Source: Methanomassiliicoccales archaeon (lineage in GTDB: Archaea > Thermoplasmatota > Thermoplasmata > SG8-5). Taken from it: a stretch of 48,875 nt of DNA. The position numbers and the translations under genes were made by a program. The stretch is taken from positions 1 through 48,875 of the forward strand of contig JAUWNU010000004.1 of the NCBI GenBank assembly GCA_030612505.1, read 5' to 3'. How positions within the stretch are numbered: the stretch's first letter is position 1; the number at the start of each line of letters is the position of its first letter. Shown here piece by piece: positions 19,024 to 28,808 of the stretch. The notes under the pieces are model-generated. The model saw only the letters and a list, made by a program, of their open reading frames with translations. It searched no databases and was not told where the DNA came from.

Positions 19024-20748
19024 TTAGAATATTTCAAGTATGTCAGCCGATGTATTTCCAAATGTCCCTGGAATTCCCGTGTAGAATGTCTGCAACGAGA
19101 GAGACGCGCTCAGGGTTCCCTGGTACTCCCATGTGAACACGGACCCGTTGGCGGTTCCGCTACTGAATAGTTGAAAGTCCACAGAGGCGCCTGCTGAATC
19201 TGTCAGGTGCAGGGTCATGTTTTCAATGAGAGCGGTTCCGTTCACACTGACTAGGCAGAAGGCCACGGAGTGTATGCTTTCATTGAAATATGGCACGTAG
19301 AAGAATTCCGCATCTGTCAATTCTATGCCAGAGACAAGTCCAGACGTGTTAAGCCATACGTTCCCTGCGCTCTCTTCACGGGTGATGCTCAGAGGTAACT
19401 CTCCCAGGCCTTCTGATGTTGTGCAATTTGACACACTATTTTGTGCCCCAACCTGAATCATATCGCTGATAACAAACTTATGAAAGGCTGTTTCGCCCTC
19501 ATTTAGTGTTGGGACGTTCTCATTCACATAGTTGCTTGGCCCCGAGTCAATTATTGCGGAGTCCCACGGCAAGAATTTCTCAACTAGATTCCATGAACAT
19601 TCTTGTTTTATGTTGAAATCATAGCACACATCAACGACAGTTCTTGTTCCCGGTGTGGGCACCTCAACGGCGATTGTCAGAGTAAGGCTGTCCGTCCCCT
19701 CTGTGTATGTCATGGAACCATAAACCTCACCGGTCTGTGTGTTCTTGAAGGTCAACGCCCAGTGGTTGAAATACTGCTCGAAACCGGTCGTGTCGATGAA
19801 CATCGATACACGAACCGAGGAAACCGTAATGATTTTCCATGCTGGACTGATTGTGATGTTCGTTCCCGTAACTGTTGTGACTGTGTTGTGTATGGAGCCT
19901 GCTGTGTAGTCCTCTTCCCTGTTTATCAATACGTCTGGTATTTCTGAAAAATCCAGTTGATCAATTCTTGGCAATATGAGGTGTTCATAACTCTTATTGA
20001 ACGTCATGTTGTCGGCTGGTTGTTGAACTGGTGGTTGATCTTCACAGCCGCCTGTTCCCCCACCGCCTTCTCCTGGATCACCGGGGTCTGTTTCTGAGAC
20101 TTCAACTTCAATTATTCCAGCTTCTCCACCTAGTTCGAATTCCAAGAGTATTTTTGATCCAGCAGAAGTCCAACAAAAAGCAGGTGCATTTGAGTTATTA
20201 TTGCTTTCGTGAGCCCTTGTGCTAATTATTGCAGTTAGAGTATGTGTTTCTAAGCCCTGAATAGAGAATGTCCACGTTCCGTCTGTAGGTCTCATGTTTG
20301 AATTATTAGAGCCCTTTTCCTCGACTGTTATATCTCCTGTTGTGGATGACCAAGTCTGCCATATTAATTCTGCGGGCGTGTGTAGAACCATAACCAAATC
20401 GGTATAATTAAGGACACCTGTATTCTCTACCTCAGCGGTAATTGTGAAGAAGGTTTCCTCACCGACGACCGCCGAGTAAGAAGAGCTAGATACAGTCACA
20501 ACCAAATCAGAATTTTCTTGTGTTGAAATCGCATTTACTAAGCCTGCTAGACTTGTTAGAATCAGGCATGCTCCCACGATGATGGTTATACCAGATAACG
20601 TGCGCGTGGCTACTTTTTCACCTGATTTGACCACATATTTCTTTTTCCTATCGCTCAATTTTTTCAATATCATATATCCTGCCATTACAAGCAGGAATCC
20701 AATGGCCATAAGGATGGCCAATATTATTATTACATCCATTTTTTTCAT
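19024..20748 (-). CDS. Secreted/membrane-anchored surface protein with DUF11/Ig-like beta domain
   Basis: 574 aa; two N-terminal TM segments; ENTGVLNYTDLVMVLHTP...; Gly-rich linker GDPGEGGGGTGG; N-glycosylation sequons. Confidence 0.75.
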   Translation of the reverse strand: MKKMDVIIILAILMAIGFLLVMAGYMILKKLSDRKKKYVVKSGEKVATRTLSGITIIVGACLILTSLAGLVNAISTQENSDLVVTVSSSSYSAVVGEETFFTITAEVENTGVLNYTDLVMVLHTPAELIWQTWSSTTGDITVEEKGSNNSNMRPTDGTWTFSIQGLETHTLTAIISTRAHESNNNSNAPAFCWTSAGSKILLEFELGGEAGIIEVEVSETDPGDPGEGGGGTGGCEDQPPVQQPADNMTFNKSYEHLILPRIDQLDFSEIPDVLINREEDYTAGSIHNTVTTVTGTNITISPAWKIITVSSVRVSMFIDTTGFEQYFNHWALTFKNTQTGEVYGSMTYTEGTDSLTLTIAVEVPTPGTRTVVDVCYDFNIKQECSWNLVEKFLPWDSAIIDSGPSNYVNENVPTLNEGETAFHKFVISDMIQVGAQNSVSNCTTSEGLGELPLSITREESAGNVWLNTSGLVSGIELTDAEFFYVPYFNESIHSVAFCLVSVNGTALIENMTLHLTDSAGASVDFQLFSSGTANGSVFTWEYQGTLSASLSLQTFYTGIPGTFGNTSADILEIF

Positions 20749-21155
20749 CTCCTATCCTTTTTTTCCCTCATACTAGTTTTCTGGTTTTATCTTTTTTTAT
20801 GTTAAATATACATATAGCTGCAGGTAGTATATAAATTTATTGTATTAGATTGTTAGTAGTTATCTGTGTTAAAATATTATTTTTGTATTATTATGCTATA
20901 CCAGATACTTTTATTTCAGTTAAATTGTGTAATTCTAAACAGAGTTTGGACTGTTAAAGATTATCGAAAATTAAAGGGTTTAATTTAGATATATAACATG
21001 AAATGTAATTATGGATAGTATACATTATATTTATGATAAAGTAGTTAATTAGGGCATATCTCGGAGACTACATGCAATTAATTCCTATTGATGCAGGATA
21101 AAAAGCCCCTAAGGGATTACAATTAGTAATTATTAAACTCATAAAGCCCTAATTC

Positions 21156-21290
21156 CGTAGCCTTCAGGCTTGTGGATACAGGGTGTAGTCAGCCAGTAAG
21201 CATTTTGTTTTCAGAAAACAATGTTGGGTTGGTGGCACGTTCTGTGGGCAGCAGGGCATTTTGAAACCGCCAGAAGTTCATTTAACATAA
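21156..21290 (+). pseudogene. Possible decayed C-terminus of an IS200/IS605 TnpB-like protein
   Basis: One frame reads RSLQACGYRV*SASKHFVFRKQCWVGGTFCGQQGILKPPEVHLT*; 'L-ACG' plus a short tail resembles OrfB/TnpB C-termini, with an in-frame stop; no upstream coding potential. Confidence 0.3.
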
Positions 21291-21348
21291 CAAACGACCA
21301 ATAATTATAGCTATGGCTTTGGATAAAGCTAGTATCACGTTGTGCTTG

Positions 21349-21384
21349 TGCCCTATAAACGTTTCAAGATGTTTGGGTAGGGCA
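21349..21384. repeat. Inverted repeat / hairpin
   Basis: TGCCCTA t AAAC ... GTTT ggg TAGGGCA, 7-bp outer stem with a 4-bp inner stem. Confidence 0.6.
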
Positions 21385-21440
21385 GACATAAGAAGGCAGT
21401 AGGAACGTATATTCTTTGCCTTTCACTTGCAGGATATTTT

Positions 21441-21743
21441 CTATTCAGTTTGTACTAATTTCCTCTTTTTCTGACCAAGCTTATTAATCCGTATGAATCG
21501 GTAGGTCGCCACATACTTCGGCCTCGGCCTTGTCGACAGCAAAACAAACGTTCCATCAGCATAACCCTGCTTTCTGAGATATTTCTCCAGGACTTTCGTG
21601 TCAGGAATGCCTCCTTCGCACATTCCAACCTTGAATAAACCCTCTTCTAAGCAAAACCGAATGATATACCTTTGTTCTTCTGGAGGGCAGGGCTTGAGCC
21701 GGGGATTGCTTCTTCCATCTTTCTTGATTTTTCTTTTTGACAT
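21441..21743 (-). CDS. Small basic protein, unknown function
   Basis: 100 aa; Lys/Arg-rich; a diverged, broken copy of part of this gene lies at 262-328, which supports a real gene family. Confidence 0.55.
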   Translation of the reverse strand: MSKRKIKKDGRSNPRLKPCPPEEQRYIIRFCLEEGLFKVGMCEGGIPDTKVLEKYLRKQGYADGTFVLLSTRPRPKYVATYRFIRINKLGQKKRKLVQTE

Positions 21744-21892
21744 AATTTCATCTCCTTTAGTTGACAGAAAAAAAAGGGGATGATTTTTCCACGATTTGGA
21801 AAATCTAACTGAATTTCGCCTGGCCTTGATTGAATGAGATTTTAGCCAGTGTCCTATCTCAACATGACAGTTGGGCCCCCGCCCTCCACAGC

Positions 21893-21938
21893 TGAAACCC
21901 TTCGGCTTTCAGCCTACTTCACACGAAATATCGTGTTC
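21893..21938. repeat. Two adjacent hairpins downstream of priL
   Basis: GCTGAAAccc...TTTCAGC, and ACACGA-AATA-TCGTGT. Confidence 0.5.
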
Positions 21939-21958
21939 ACAGACGGGGCATGATTGGT

Positions 21959-23038
21959 TCAGCCCTCGGCGGTAGCGGCTTCTTGTTTATCTTTTGTGTC
22001 TGGCTTAGCTGGTTTCTTGGGCTTCTTCTTACCTTTGGCACTGTAATACGTAAGAGGATGGTTCAGCCATTTACGATTACACAAGGAATCCGGTTTAAAG
22101 CATACGCCATGGGTCTTCATTGTGCTGCATTCTGGCGGTAGATATTCGATACCTGATGACTTTCCGGTAATATGGTCAATCTGATATCTGGCCAATTGCT
22201 CCTTGAAGTCCGGGGATGCGGAAAAGACAGCAATAATCTCATCATTGCTCATTCCTATTGTGTGCAGAAATGCAGTTATGGCAAACCTTCCAACGTGGGG
22301 AATGTTCTGGCCCTTCTTGCCCATGTCCAGAATCTCTTTCATGCACGGCGGCAATCTTAGGAAGCTCACTTTTCCGTAGGTTTCCTTTTCGAACTGGGCC
22401 TTTCTGCGCTCGATTTCTATCTTCACCAACTCGATTGCCGGGTCAAAAGTTTCAATTAAATGGTCATTGACTGGCAGCGGCAGTTCGTCCATTATTTTTA
22501 TTTTTACGGCATTCTGGAGAAGCCTGGCCAGTCGTTTTTGATTTAGTTCTACTCTGCCTTCATCCATTACCTGGTTCATGAGCTTCCATTCCTGGCTTCT
22601 CATCTGGCTGCTGTTTTTTAGATAGTCTGTAAAGTAAACGCTGACCTCTGTGGCATTGAGCCTTACAATGTCCAAATTTAAAAGTTTTCCAGTGTCAATA
22701 ATAAAATCAAGATTTTCAGTCTCAAGGCGGTCCTGAATCAATTTTGCTTCTGCCAGGCTGTATCTTTCCATGAGAAGCTTATCCTCACCAACGCATGACA
22801 CAATAATCCTGGCCACAACATAGGAAATCAGCTCAACCATGACCTCCAGCTCACTGCTCATTGAATGTTCTTGGATCTGGCCGTCAACCAGGGCTTCCAT
22901 AACCCGTCTCCGACCTGCCTCCCTAGCCTGGGCAAAGGCCGATGAATCAACTATATCACTGAGGATTATTCCATTATCCTTCAGGTATTGCGAGGCTTCT
23001 GGAAGGAACGGGTATCTTGCTAGAGTCTGAATCTCCAT
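21959..23038 (-). CDS. priL: DNA primase large subunit (PriL)
   Basis: 359 aa; C-terminal Fe-S-type motif PPECSTMKTHGVCFKPDSLCNRKWLNHPLTYY; PHVGRFAITAFLHTIGMSNDEI typical of archaeal PriL. Confidence 0.9.
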   Translation of the reverse strand: MEIQTLARYPFLPEASQYLKDNGIILSDIVDSSAFAQAREAGRRRVMEALVDGQIQEHSMSSELEVMVELISYVVARIIVSCVGEDKLLMERYSLAEAKLIQDRLETENLDFIIDTGKLLNLDIVRLNATEVSVYFTDYLKNSSQMRSQEWKLMNQVMDEGRVELNQKRLARLLQNAVKIKIMDELPLPVNDHLIETFDPAIELVKIEIERRKAQFEKETYGKVSFLRLPPCMKEILDMGKKGQNIPHVGRFAITAFLHTIGMSNDEIIAVFSASPDFKEQLARYQIDHITGKSSGIEYLPPECSTMKTHGVCFKPDSLCNRKWLNHPLTYYSAKGKKKPKKPAKPDTKDKQEAATAEG

Positions 23039-23122
23039 TAGAACCTCAAAAGGGGCGGATAATAAAAAGCTTGTGAAATTTTATTAATGTTAAGGATATT
23101 CCCGCCTGAAAGGTGCATGTAA

Positions 23123-23773
23123 ATGACATACTTGAACTTCGATGGCAAGGAACTGGAAGTTGGAAAGATTGTTTGTCTTCTGCGGAGCTATGCGGCCCAT
23201 GCAGAAGAAATGGGCAGCGAGGTACTGGATGAACCTGATTTTTTCCTAAAGCCCCCAACCACCATTATCCGGGACGGCCAGGATATTATTATTCCCAAGG
23301 AATCGAATATAGTGCATCATGAGGTGGAACTGGCTGTCGTAATTGGAAAAACAGGCCGCTTTATTGAAAAAGAAAATGCCATGAAACATGTTCTTGGATA
23401 TTCCATTCTCATTGACGTTACAGCCAGGGACATACAGGCACAGGCCAAGAAACTAGGAAGACCGTGGACCATCGCCAAGGGTTATGATACCTTTGCGCCA
23501 ATGTCTGGCATTGTGCCAAAAGCTGACATTGACGACCCTCATGATCTGGACATCTGGCTGAAAGTGAATGGCGAGATTCGCCAGAAATCAAATACAAGTT
23601 TATTGCTGTTCAAGATTTCCGAAATAATTGCTTCTATTTCCCGGGTAATGACCCTGGAGCCTGGTGATATCATTGCAACCGGAACCCCGGAGGGCGTGAG
23701 CCAAATAGTAGCTGGTGATAAAATTGAAGCAGGCATTGATGGCCTAGGAACCCTAAATGTAGGCGTACGATAA
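23123..23773 (+). CDS. Fumarylacetoacetate hydrolase family protein
   Basis: 216 aa; FLKPPTTI, VHHEVELAVVIGKTGRFI, YSILIDVTARDIQ, PGDIIATGTPEGV family motifs. Confidence 0.92.
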   Translation: MTYLNFDGKELEVGKIVCLLRSYAAHAEEMGSEVLDEPDFFLKPPTTIIRDGQDIIIPKESNIVHHEVELAVVIGKTGRFIEKENAMKHVLGYSILIDVTARDIQAQAKKLGRPWTIAKGYDTFAPMSGIVPKADIDDPHDLDIWLKVNGEIRQKSNTSLLLFKISEIIASISRVMTLEPGDIIATGTPEGVSQIVAGDKIEAGIDGLGTLNVGVR

Positions 23774-23889
23774 ACAATCAGCCTGCAGGTCACCTCTTCA
23801 TATGTATATGCCCGCACGAATGGACTTGGCCCATTCTATTAAGAAGTTTTATTAACATTTAGCCTCTATATTGTCTTGAGGATTCTATT

Positions 23890-26658
23890 ATGGGGTCGGG
23901 GGATCTTAAGAAAGTCATGAACGCGCTTCTTCAGCAGAAGAGCAAGCGCATTGTCACAGGCACAGTTCGTACTGGCAGGCGTACTGATATCATGACTATT
24001 GGCACCCAAGGCCGTTATTTAAAATCCCGGACACCGAAAACTTCTGGAGTTAGTGATATTGCTATTCTGCCCACCATCAAGAGTGCTATAATGCATTCCC
24101 AGGGCGGCAAGATAGAGGTGAAGAAACGAGATTATAAGGAAAAGGTTAGGCGAAGAAAAATTTCTACACTGATATGTCTGGTACTGGATGCCTCCAGCTC
24201 AATGGTCATGGATGCGAAGATGAAGGGCATAAAGGACGCAATTGGCGAGATGATGATGGACGCATACCAGAAACGAGATAGAATATCCCTGGTAAGTTGC
24301 TATGGACGGAGCGCGGAAGTTGTTCTGCCATTCACATCCAGCATAGAAAAAGGCCAGCAATACATTGAAAAACTGGAATTCGGCGGAACCACCCCACTGG
24401 CAGCCGGAATACGCCAGGGCCATGATAATCTTCGGGCAAAATTGCGAATCGAGAAGGATACAAATCCCCTGCTAATTATTGTGACTGACGGTTCAGCCAA
24501 TATGCCAATCGTTCCAGGTGAAGATATCGAGGCCGAGATAAGAGACATCTGTGTGGCCATCGAACGCTCTAATATCCCAACGCTAATAATTGACGTTTCA
24601 AAGGACGGTTCCGAACTGGCAGAGGATATGGCAGATCTTGCAGGAGGCCACTACTTCAGATGGATGCATGATGAGGGCATGGATGCCAGAGTTAATATTG
24701 AAAATGTAATGGCATTCGATAAGGTTCTCGAATATGTTTCCATTGGCCTTGTTGACCCTAATTTTAAAGGTGTCGTTTTCCAGTCTGGCCGAAAGCAGGT
24801 TGTTAGAGAAGTCCTAGAATTTATAGATTCACTTTCATTGGAATTCAGGGCTATTTCAGACTGTCCGGTTGGATGCGACCCTTCGGACCCTGAAGCTTTC
24901 TGCTATTACTGCACAATGAAATATCTGAATGCTGACGAACCGCCAGAAATTAATACCTCGCTCAGAACATTCCCAATTGCCCAGCTGGATAAGGAGAACA
25001 CTACTGCGGACATCATGGGTAAGATTTACATCCGATTTCTAGCAACCACCAGCAAGCTGAAGGAAGTTAATCGTGGAATCGTTTTTGTTGAAAACATTGA
25101 CCAGCTGGATAAGGATATGGCAAAGATACTGGCACAGACTCTACGGGATCGTTCCTACATCCTTGAGAAGGATGGAAAAAGCATGATGTTTCCGTGCAAG
25201 TTTTCTCTTGTTGGAACCCTGAGCAAGAAAGGCGCTGAAGTTCAGAAGGAACTGGCGCAGCAAATTACTCTCTTTGCCAAGGGAGAGGAAGAGCAAGACC
25301 TTGAACATAAGACCAAGTTTATCCAGTACGGGAAAGATTATGATGCTGACCCTGCTAATTTCCTTAATAAGCTGGACCGCTCCCGTAAAGAGTGGATGAT
25401 CCAGTATCTTAAAGCTAGAAAAATTATGCCTGACATTAGTATCAATGAAATACTGGAAAAGGCACTTGAACATTATTCAACCGAACTTTCTAATGATAAT
25501 TGTTTCCCTGATAAATTGAAAGGATTGGCAAAAGTCGTGGCTGCGAAAAATTTCAGCACTGAAGTTAATGAAGCAGACGCAGCCGAGGCCATTGAGATGA
25601 TAAAGAAACAGTATAAAGTGCTTGAAGGCGGTGAAATAGATATTCCGCCGATACTTCAACCATTTGTTGGCATTGCTGAAGCTGTTGCCGAGGCCGAGGT
25701 ATTGAAGGAGAAATTGCTTTTACTACTCATATCAATGGAAGAGATGGGCGGCGCGCTGATACGTGGCTTTGACCCGGACAGTGTGAGAAGCGCCCTGCGA
25801 TATCTTCAGGAGATGGAATTTAGCATTGATATTGCCAAGGGATGCCAGTTAAGCTGCGATCCTACCAGACCGGAAGAATTCTGTCCACAATGTCGTCTGG
25901 ACTATGAATATGACCGCATGGAGATTGAAAAACAAAAATTGCCTGTGGTATTCTTGCCATCAACAGTGACACTGGAGGGACTTCAGGGAAGCGTTTTCGT
26001 GAACTATATTGTGCGGCCTAATTTACTTACAAGAGCTCATCGTGGTATTCTTTTTGTTGAGAATGTTGATGAATTAGATTCTGATGTTGAAACTGCCCTG
26101 GCCAGCGCACTGGCTACCGGCAAGAATACAGTGGAACGCAATGGCACAGTGGTTGAGCAGCCCTGCAGAATTCTGCTTATTGCCACAATAGGTGATGATG
26201 ACGTGGAATTACATCCACTAATTCAGAGTAGATTGAGCGTGCTGGTTGAGGCAACTCCAGAGGATAAGATAATGATTCGCCTTAAGGCCCTTGGATACCT
26301 GGAAGAATTTGGTTCAAGACCAGAAATGTTTAACACTAAAATATTGGAGAACAAGGAAACTGCAATGCAGAATGTTATTGGCGGTCAAGATTTATTCGCC
26401 AATGTTCAGATCTCTGATGCACAGCTGGACCTCATAGCCAGGATGTGTGCTGAATTTGATGTTGAAGGTAATAGTTCTGAATTTCAGATAGAAAGCGTGG
26501 CAAAGAGCATGTCTGCCATGCATGGTGAGCGCAAGGTCACAGATGACGATATAATCAAGGCGGCCCAGATGGTGCTGCCGCTTACCATGTCCTCCAGCAA
26601 GGATACTCGACAGGAGCTAGAACAGTCCATCAAGGAAATGGTGCTACAATATGCATGA
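23890..26658 (+). CDS. vWA-domain protein with two degenerate ChlI/MoxR-like AAA modules
   Basis: 922 aa; MIDAS VLDASSSM...GGTTPL...VTDGSA; two CxxxC(x8)CxxC clusters (CPVGCDPSDPEAFCYYC, CQLSCDPTRPEEFCPQC) matching the partner ATPase; Walker B-like GIVFVENIDQLD and GILFVENVDELD; no intact Walker A. Confidence 0.85.
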   Translation: MGSGDLKKVMNALLQQKSKRIVTGTVRTGRRTDIMTIGTQGRYLKSRTPKTSGVSDIAILPTIKSAIMHSQGGKIEVKKRDYKEKVRRRKISTLICLVLDASSSMVMDAKMKGIKDAIGEMMMDAYQKRDRISLVSCYGRSAEVVLPFTSSIEKGQQYIEKLEFGGTTPLAAGIRQGHDNLRAKLRIEKDTNPLLIIVTDGSANMPIVPGEDIEAEIRDICVAIERSNIPTLIIDVSKDGSELAEDMADLAGGHYFRWMHDEGMDARVNIENVMAFDKVLEYVSIGLVDPNFKGVVFQSGRKQVVREVLEFIDSLSLEFRAISDCPVGCDPSDPEAFCYYCTMKYLNADEPPEINTSLRTFPIAQLDKENTTADIMGKIYIRFLATTSKLKEVNRGIVFVENIDQLDKDMAKILAQTLRDRSYILEKDGKSMMFPCKFSLVGTLSKKGAEVQKELAQQITLFAKGEEEQDLEHKTKFIQYGKDYDADPANFLNKLDRSRKEWMIQYLKARKIMPDISINEILEKALEHYSTELSNDNCFPDKLKGLAKVVAAKNFSTEVNEADAAEAIEMIKKQYKVLEGGEIDIPPILQPFVGIAEAVAEAEVLKEKLLLLLISMEEMGGALIRGFDPDSVRSALRYLQEMEFSIDIAKGCQLSCDPTRPEEFCPQCRLDYEYDRMEIEKQKLPVVFLPSTVTLEGLQGSVFVNYIVRPNLLTRAHRGILFVENVDELDSDVETALASALATGKNTVERNGTVVEQPCRILLIATIGDDDVELHPLIQSRLSVLVEATPEDKIMIRLKALGYLEEFGSRPEMFNTKILENKETAMQNVIGGQDLFANVQISDAQLDLIARMCAEFDVEGNSSEFQIESVAKSMSAMHGERKVTDDDIIKAAQMVLPLTMSSSKDTRQELEQSIKEMVLQYA

Positions 26659-26719
26659 GGTGGTTTAAAGCATGAAAATAAGTGGTAACAATAGTATAGT
26701 TTTTCATGATAAGCCTAAT

Positions 26720-26760
26720 GATGAAAATAAATCAATACCAAAATATAATGTATTTTCATC
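26720..26760. repeat. Perfect 10-bp inverted repeat in the intergenic leader
   Basis: GATGAAAATA (26720-26729) ... TATTTTCATC (26751-26760). Confidence 0.7.
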
Positions 26761-26763
26761 TTC

Positions 26764-26799
26764 GCCGCCCTTCAATATAAACAACAAGCGAAGGACGGC
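26764..26799. repeat. Inverted repeat (10 bp, one mismatch) just upstream of the AAA ATPase gene
   Basis: GCCGCCCTTC (26764-26773) ... GAAGGACGGC (26790-26799). Confidence 0.65.
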
Positions 26800-26819
26800 T
26801 ATTTCAAAGAGGGAGGATT

Positions 26820-27809
26820 ATGTCAAGCGATTTGGATGAGATAGTTTTCGCAGACCTTTCCAAGTATCGGAAAAAGAAGGAAATGCCACCATTTCCACTT
26901 GTAGCAATAGTAGGCCAGCAAGTAATGAAGAAAACACTGCTTTTGCATGCTTCAAATCCAGATATTGGAAGCATCATGCTGGTTGGCGAGGCAGGCATTG
27001 GAAAGTCCACCGCTGCAAGGGGCCTCAGGGATATTCTGCCGAGGACTGAATCAATTACTGGCTGTTTCTATAACTGCCATCCTGAGGACAAAGAAAATTG
27101 GTGCATGGATTGCAAGTCTTCTGTTGAGGATTTAAATTCATACCCAACTAGAATTTCGATATCAGAGCTGCCAATTGGCGCATCCGAGAAACGAATCTTC
27201 GGAGGCTTTGACCACAAATCAAGATTAAAGCCTGGCTTTGTTGGCCGGGTGAACCATGGATATCTTATTCTGCCAAGGGCCAATCTTCTTGATCCAGCTT
27301 TTTTAAATCGGCTCCTGGACATTTCGGAAGCTGGTATTCACAGAAGCAAATCTGAATCTGGTGACTTTAGTCATCCTGCGGACTTCAAAATAATAGCTAC
27401 AATGAATCCAGAAGATGGTGAACTGGATAACGAAGTTCTGGAACGATTTTCCATGATAATAAGCGTCAAGGCCATCAAGGATATTGAGGAAAGAATCGAG
27501 ATAGTACGACGGGTGGAGGCCTATCGCGCAGACCCAGAAGACTTCGTGCTAAAGAACCGGCGTGAAATGGAGGCATTCAGTGCCAGGGTTACGCGGGCCA
27601 GAGATTTAGTAAAGCGCACTGATGTTCCAGAAAAAGTTGAAGAAGCAATCAAGAAAATCACCAAAAAATTAGGGCAAGATAATGATTGGGTGAAGGACGC
27701 TCTCAGGCAGGCTGCACTTGCCAATGCCGCATTCGATGATAGGGTCTGGGTAACAGTTGATGATGTGGCGGAGATTGCTGAGTTAGTGCTGGGGCACAGA
27801 ATGGAATGA
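26820..27809 (+). CDS. Magnesium-chelatase subunit I / MoxR-like AAA+ ATPase
   Basis: 329 aa; Walker A GEAGIGKST; CFYNCHPEDKENWCMDC; GYLILPRANLLDPAFLNRLLD; TMNPEDGELDNEVLERF; C-terminal VDDVAEIAELVLGHR. Confidence 0.9.
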   Translation: MSSDLDEIVFADLSKYRKKKEMPPFPLVAIVGQQVMKKTLLLHASNPDIGSIMLVGEAGIGKSTAARGLRDILPRTESITGCFYNCHPEDKENWCMDCKSSVEDLNSYPTRISISELPIGASEKRIFGGFDHKSRLKPGFVGRVNHGYLILPRANLLDPAFLNRLLDISEAGIHRSKSESGDFSHPADFKIIATMNPEDGELDNEVLERFSMIISVKAIKDIEERIEIVRRVEAYRADPEDFVLKNRREMEAFSARVTRARDLVKRTDVPEKVEEAIKKITKKLGQDNDWVKDALRQAALANAAFDDRVWVTVDDVAEIAELVLGHRME

Positions 27810-27858
27810 ACATTCGATGGAAGATTGTGCCCATTAGAATGCTGGGAGTAAACGAAAT

Positions 27859-28647
27859 ATGCAAGATATTGAAAAATACCGTCAAGCAGTCGATTCACTA
27901 ATAGAACAAATAAAAACGGAATTTAAAGATGATGTCATTAGTATTGTCGTTGTGGGAAGTTGGGCTCGTGGAGATTTCATTCCTGGCCAAAGTGATATTG
28001 ACCTGAATATTGTAATAAAAACAGGAGATAGTTCTGAATATGAAGCCAGGATACGAACACTGGCGAACAGCATCCAAAAGGAATATCTATCCGGATTTTC
28101 CAACCTAAAAGAAGAGATTATAGGAACAAGCGTAACTACTATGAACGAAATCAAATCTGGAAACAGCCATCTTGGTGGTGGGTTCGTATATTATGATTTC
28201 CTTAATTCAAGTAAAATTCTATTTGGGGAGGACATCAGAGACCAAATCCTTTCTCCTTCCAAGGAAGAAGTATTTGCTAGTGCACAAGGCTGTATCGAGG
28301 GGATTCTCAATAAATATAACTTCATGGAAGAATTGCTTAAAGCAGATATAGAGTCGGCGAGAAAACATTTCTCCGAGAGGGAAATGGCAGAGCTGGCCTT
28401 TGCCATGTTTTTCAGAGGAAGTAGTATTTTTCTAGCCACAAAAGAAATCCATATCAGCAACAAAAAACAAATTCTCGAGGAGATCACTAAGGGATCTTAC
28501 CCAGATTGGATGAAACATAGATTAAAAATGGCATACAACTATTGGATTCATTGGAAAGAGGAGGATCTAAGCGAAGAAGATGTATTTGATTTTCTCAAAA
28601 TGGCTTACATTTATCTGAAATCCCTCAATTCTTTGATTGCATCCTAA
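27859..28647 (+). CDS. Nucleotidyltransferase-domain protein (MNT/KNTase-like)
   Basis: 262 aa; VVVGSWARGDFIPGQSDIDLNIVI (GSxxxG...SDIDL); helical C-terminus. Confidence 0.85.
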   Translation: MQDIEKYRQAVDSLIEQIKTEFKDDVISIVVVGSWARGDFIPGQSDIDLNIVIKTGDSSEYEARIRTLANSIQKEYLSGFSNLKEEIIGTSVTTMNEIKSGNSHLGGGFVYYDFLNSSKILFGEDIRDQILSPSKEEVFASAQGCIEGILNKYNFMEELLKADIESARKHFSEREMAELAFAMFFRGSSIFLATKEIHISNKKQILEEITKGSYPDWMKHRLKMAYNYWIHWKEEDLSEEDVFDFLKMAYIYLKSLNSLIAS

Positions 28648-28671
28648 GTTTGTAAATCCCGATTATTCACG

Positions 28672-28749
28672 ATGGTTAATGTCTGGGTAACAGTCGATGA
28701 TGTGGCCGAGATTTCTGAGCTGGTGCTGGGACACAGAATAGCAGAGTAG
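28672..28749 (+). pseudogene. Remnant C-terminus of a second ChlI/MoxR-like ATPase
   Basis: MVNVWVTVDDVAEISELVLGHRIAE* matches the C-terminus of the 329-aa ATPase (VWVTVDDVAEIAELVLGHRME*) with mostly synonymous differences. Confidence 0.75.
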
Positions 28750-28808
28750 ACTTTCGGGGTATGCATCGGGTGGGCTGAATGCATAAATACTATAAAATCG
28801 TATAATAC

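Noticed and set aside
27859-28647. HEPN-MNT toxin-antitoxin pair
   Set aside because: The nucleotidyltransferase is a single 262-aa gene with no adjacent small HEPN ORF.
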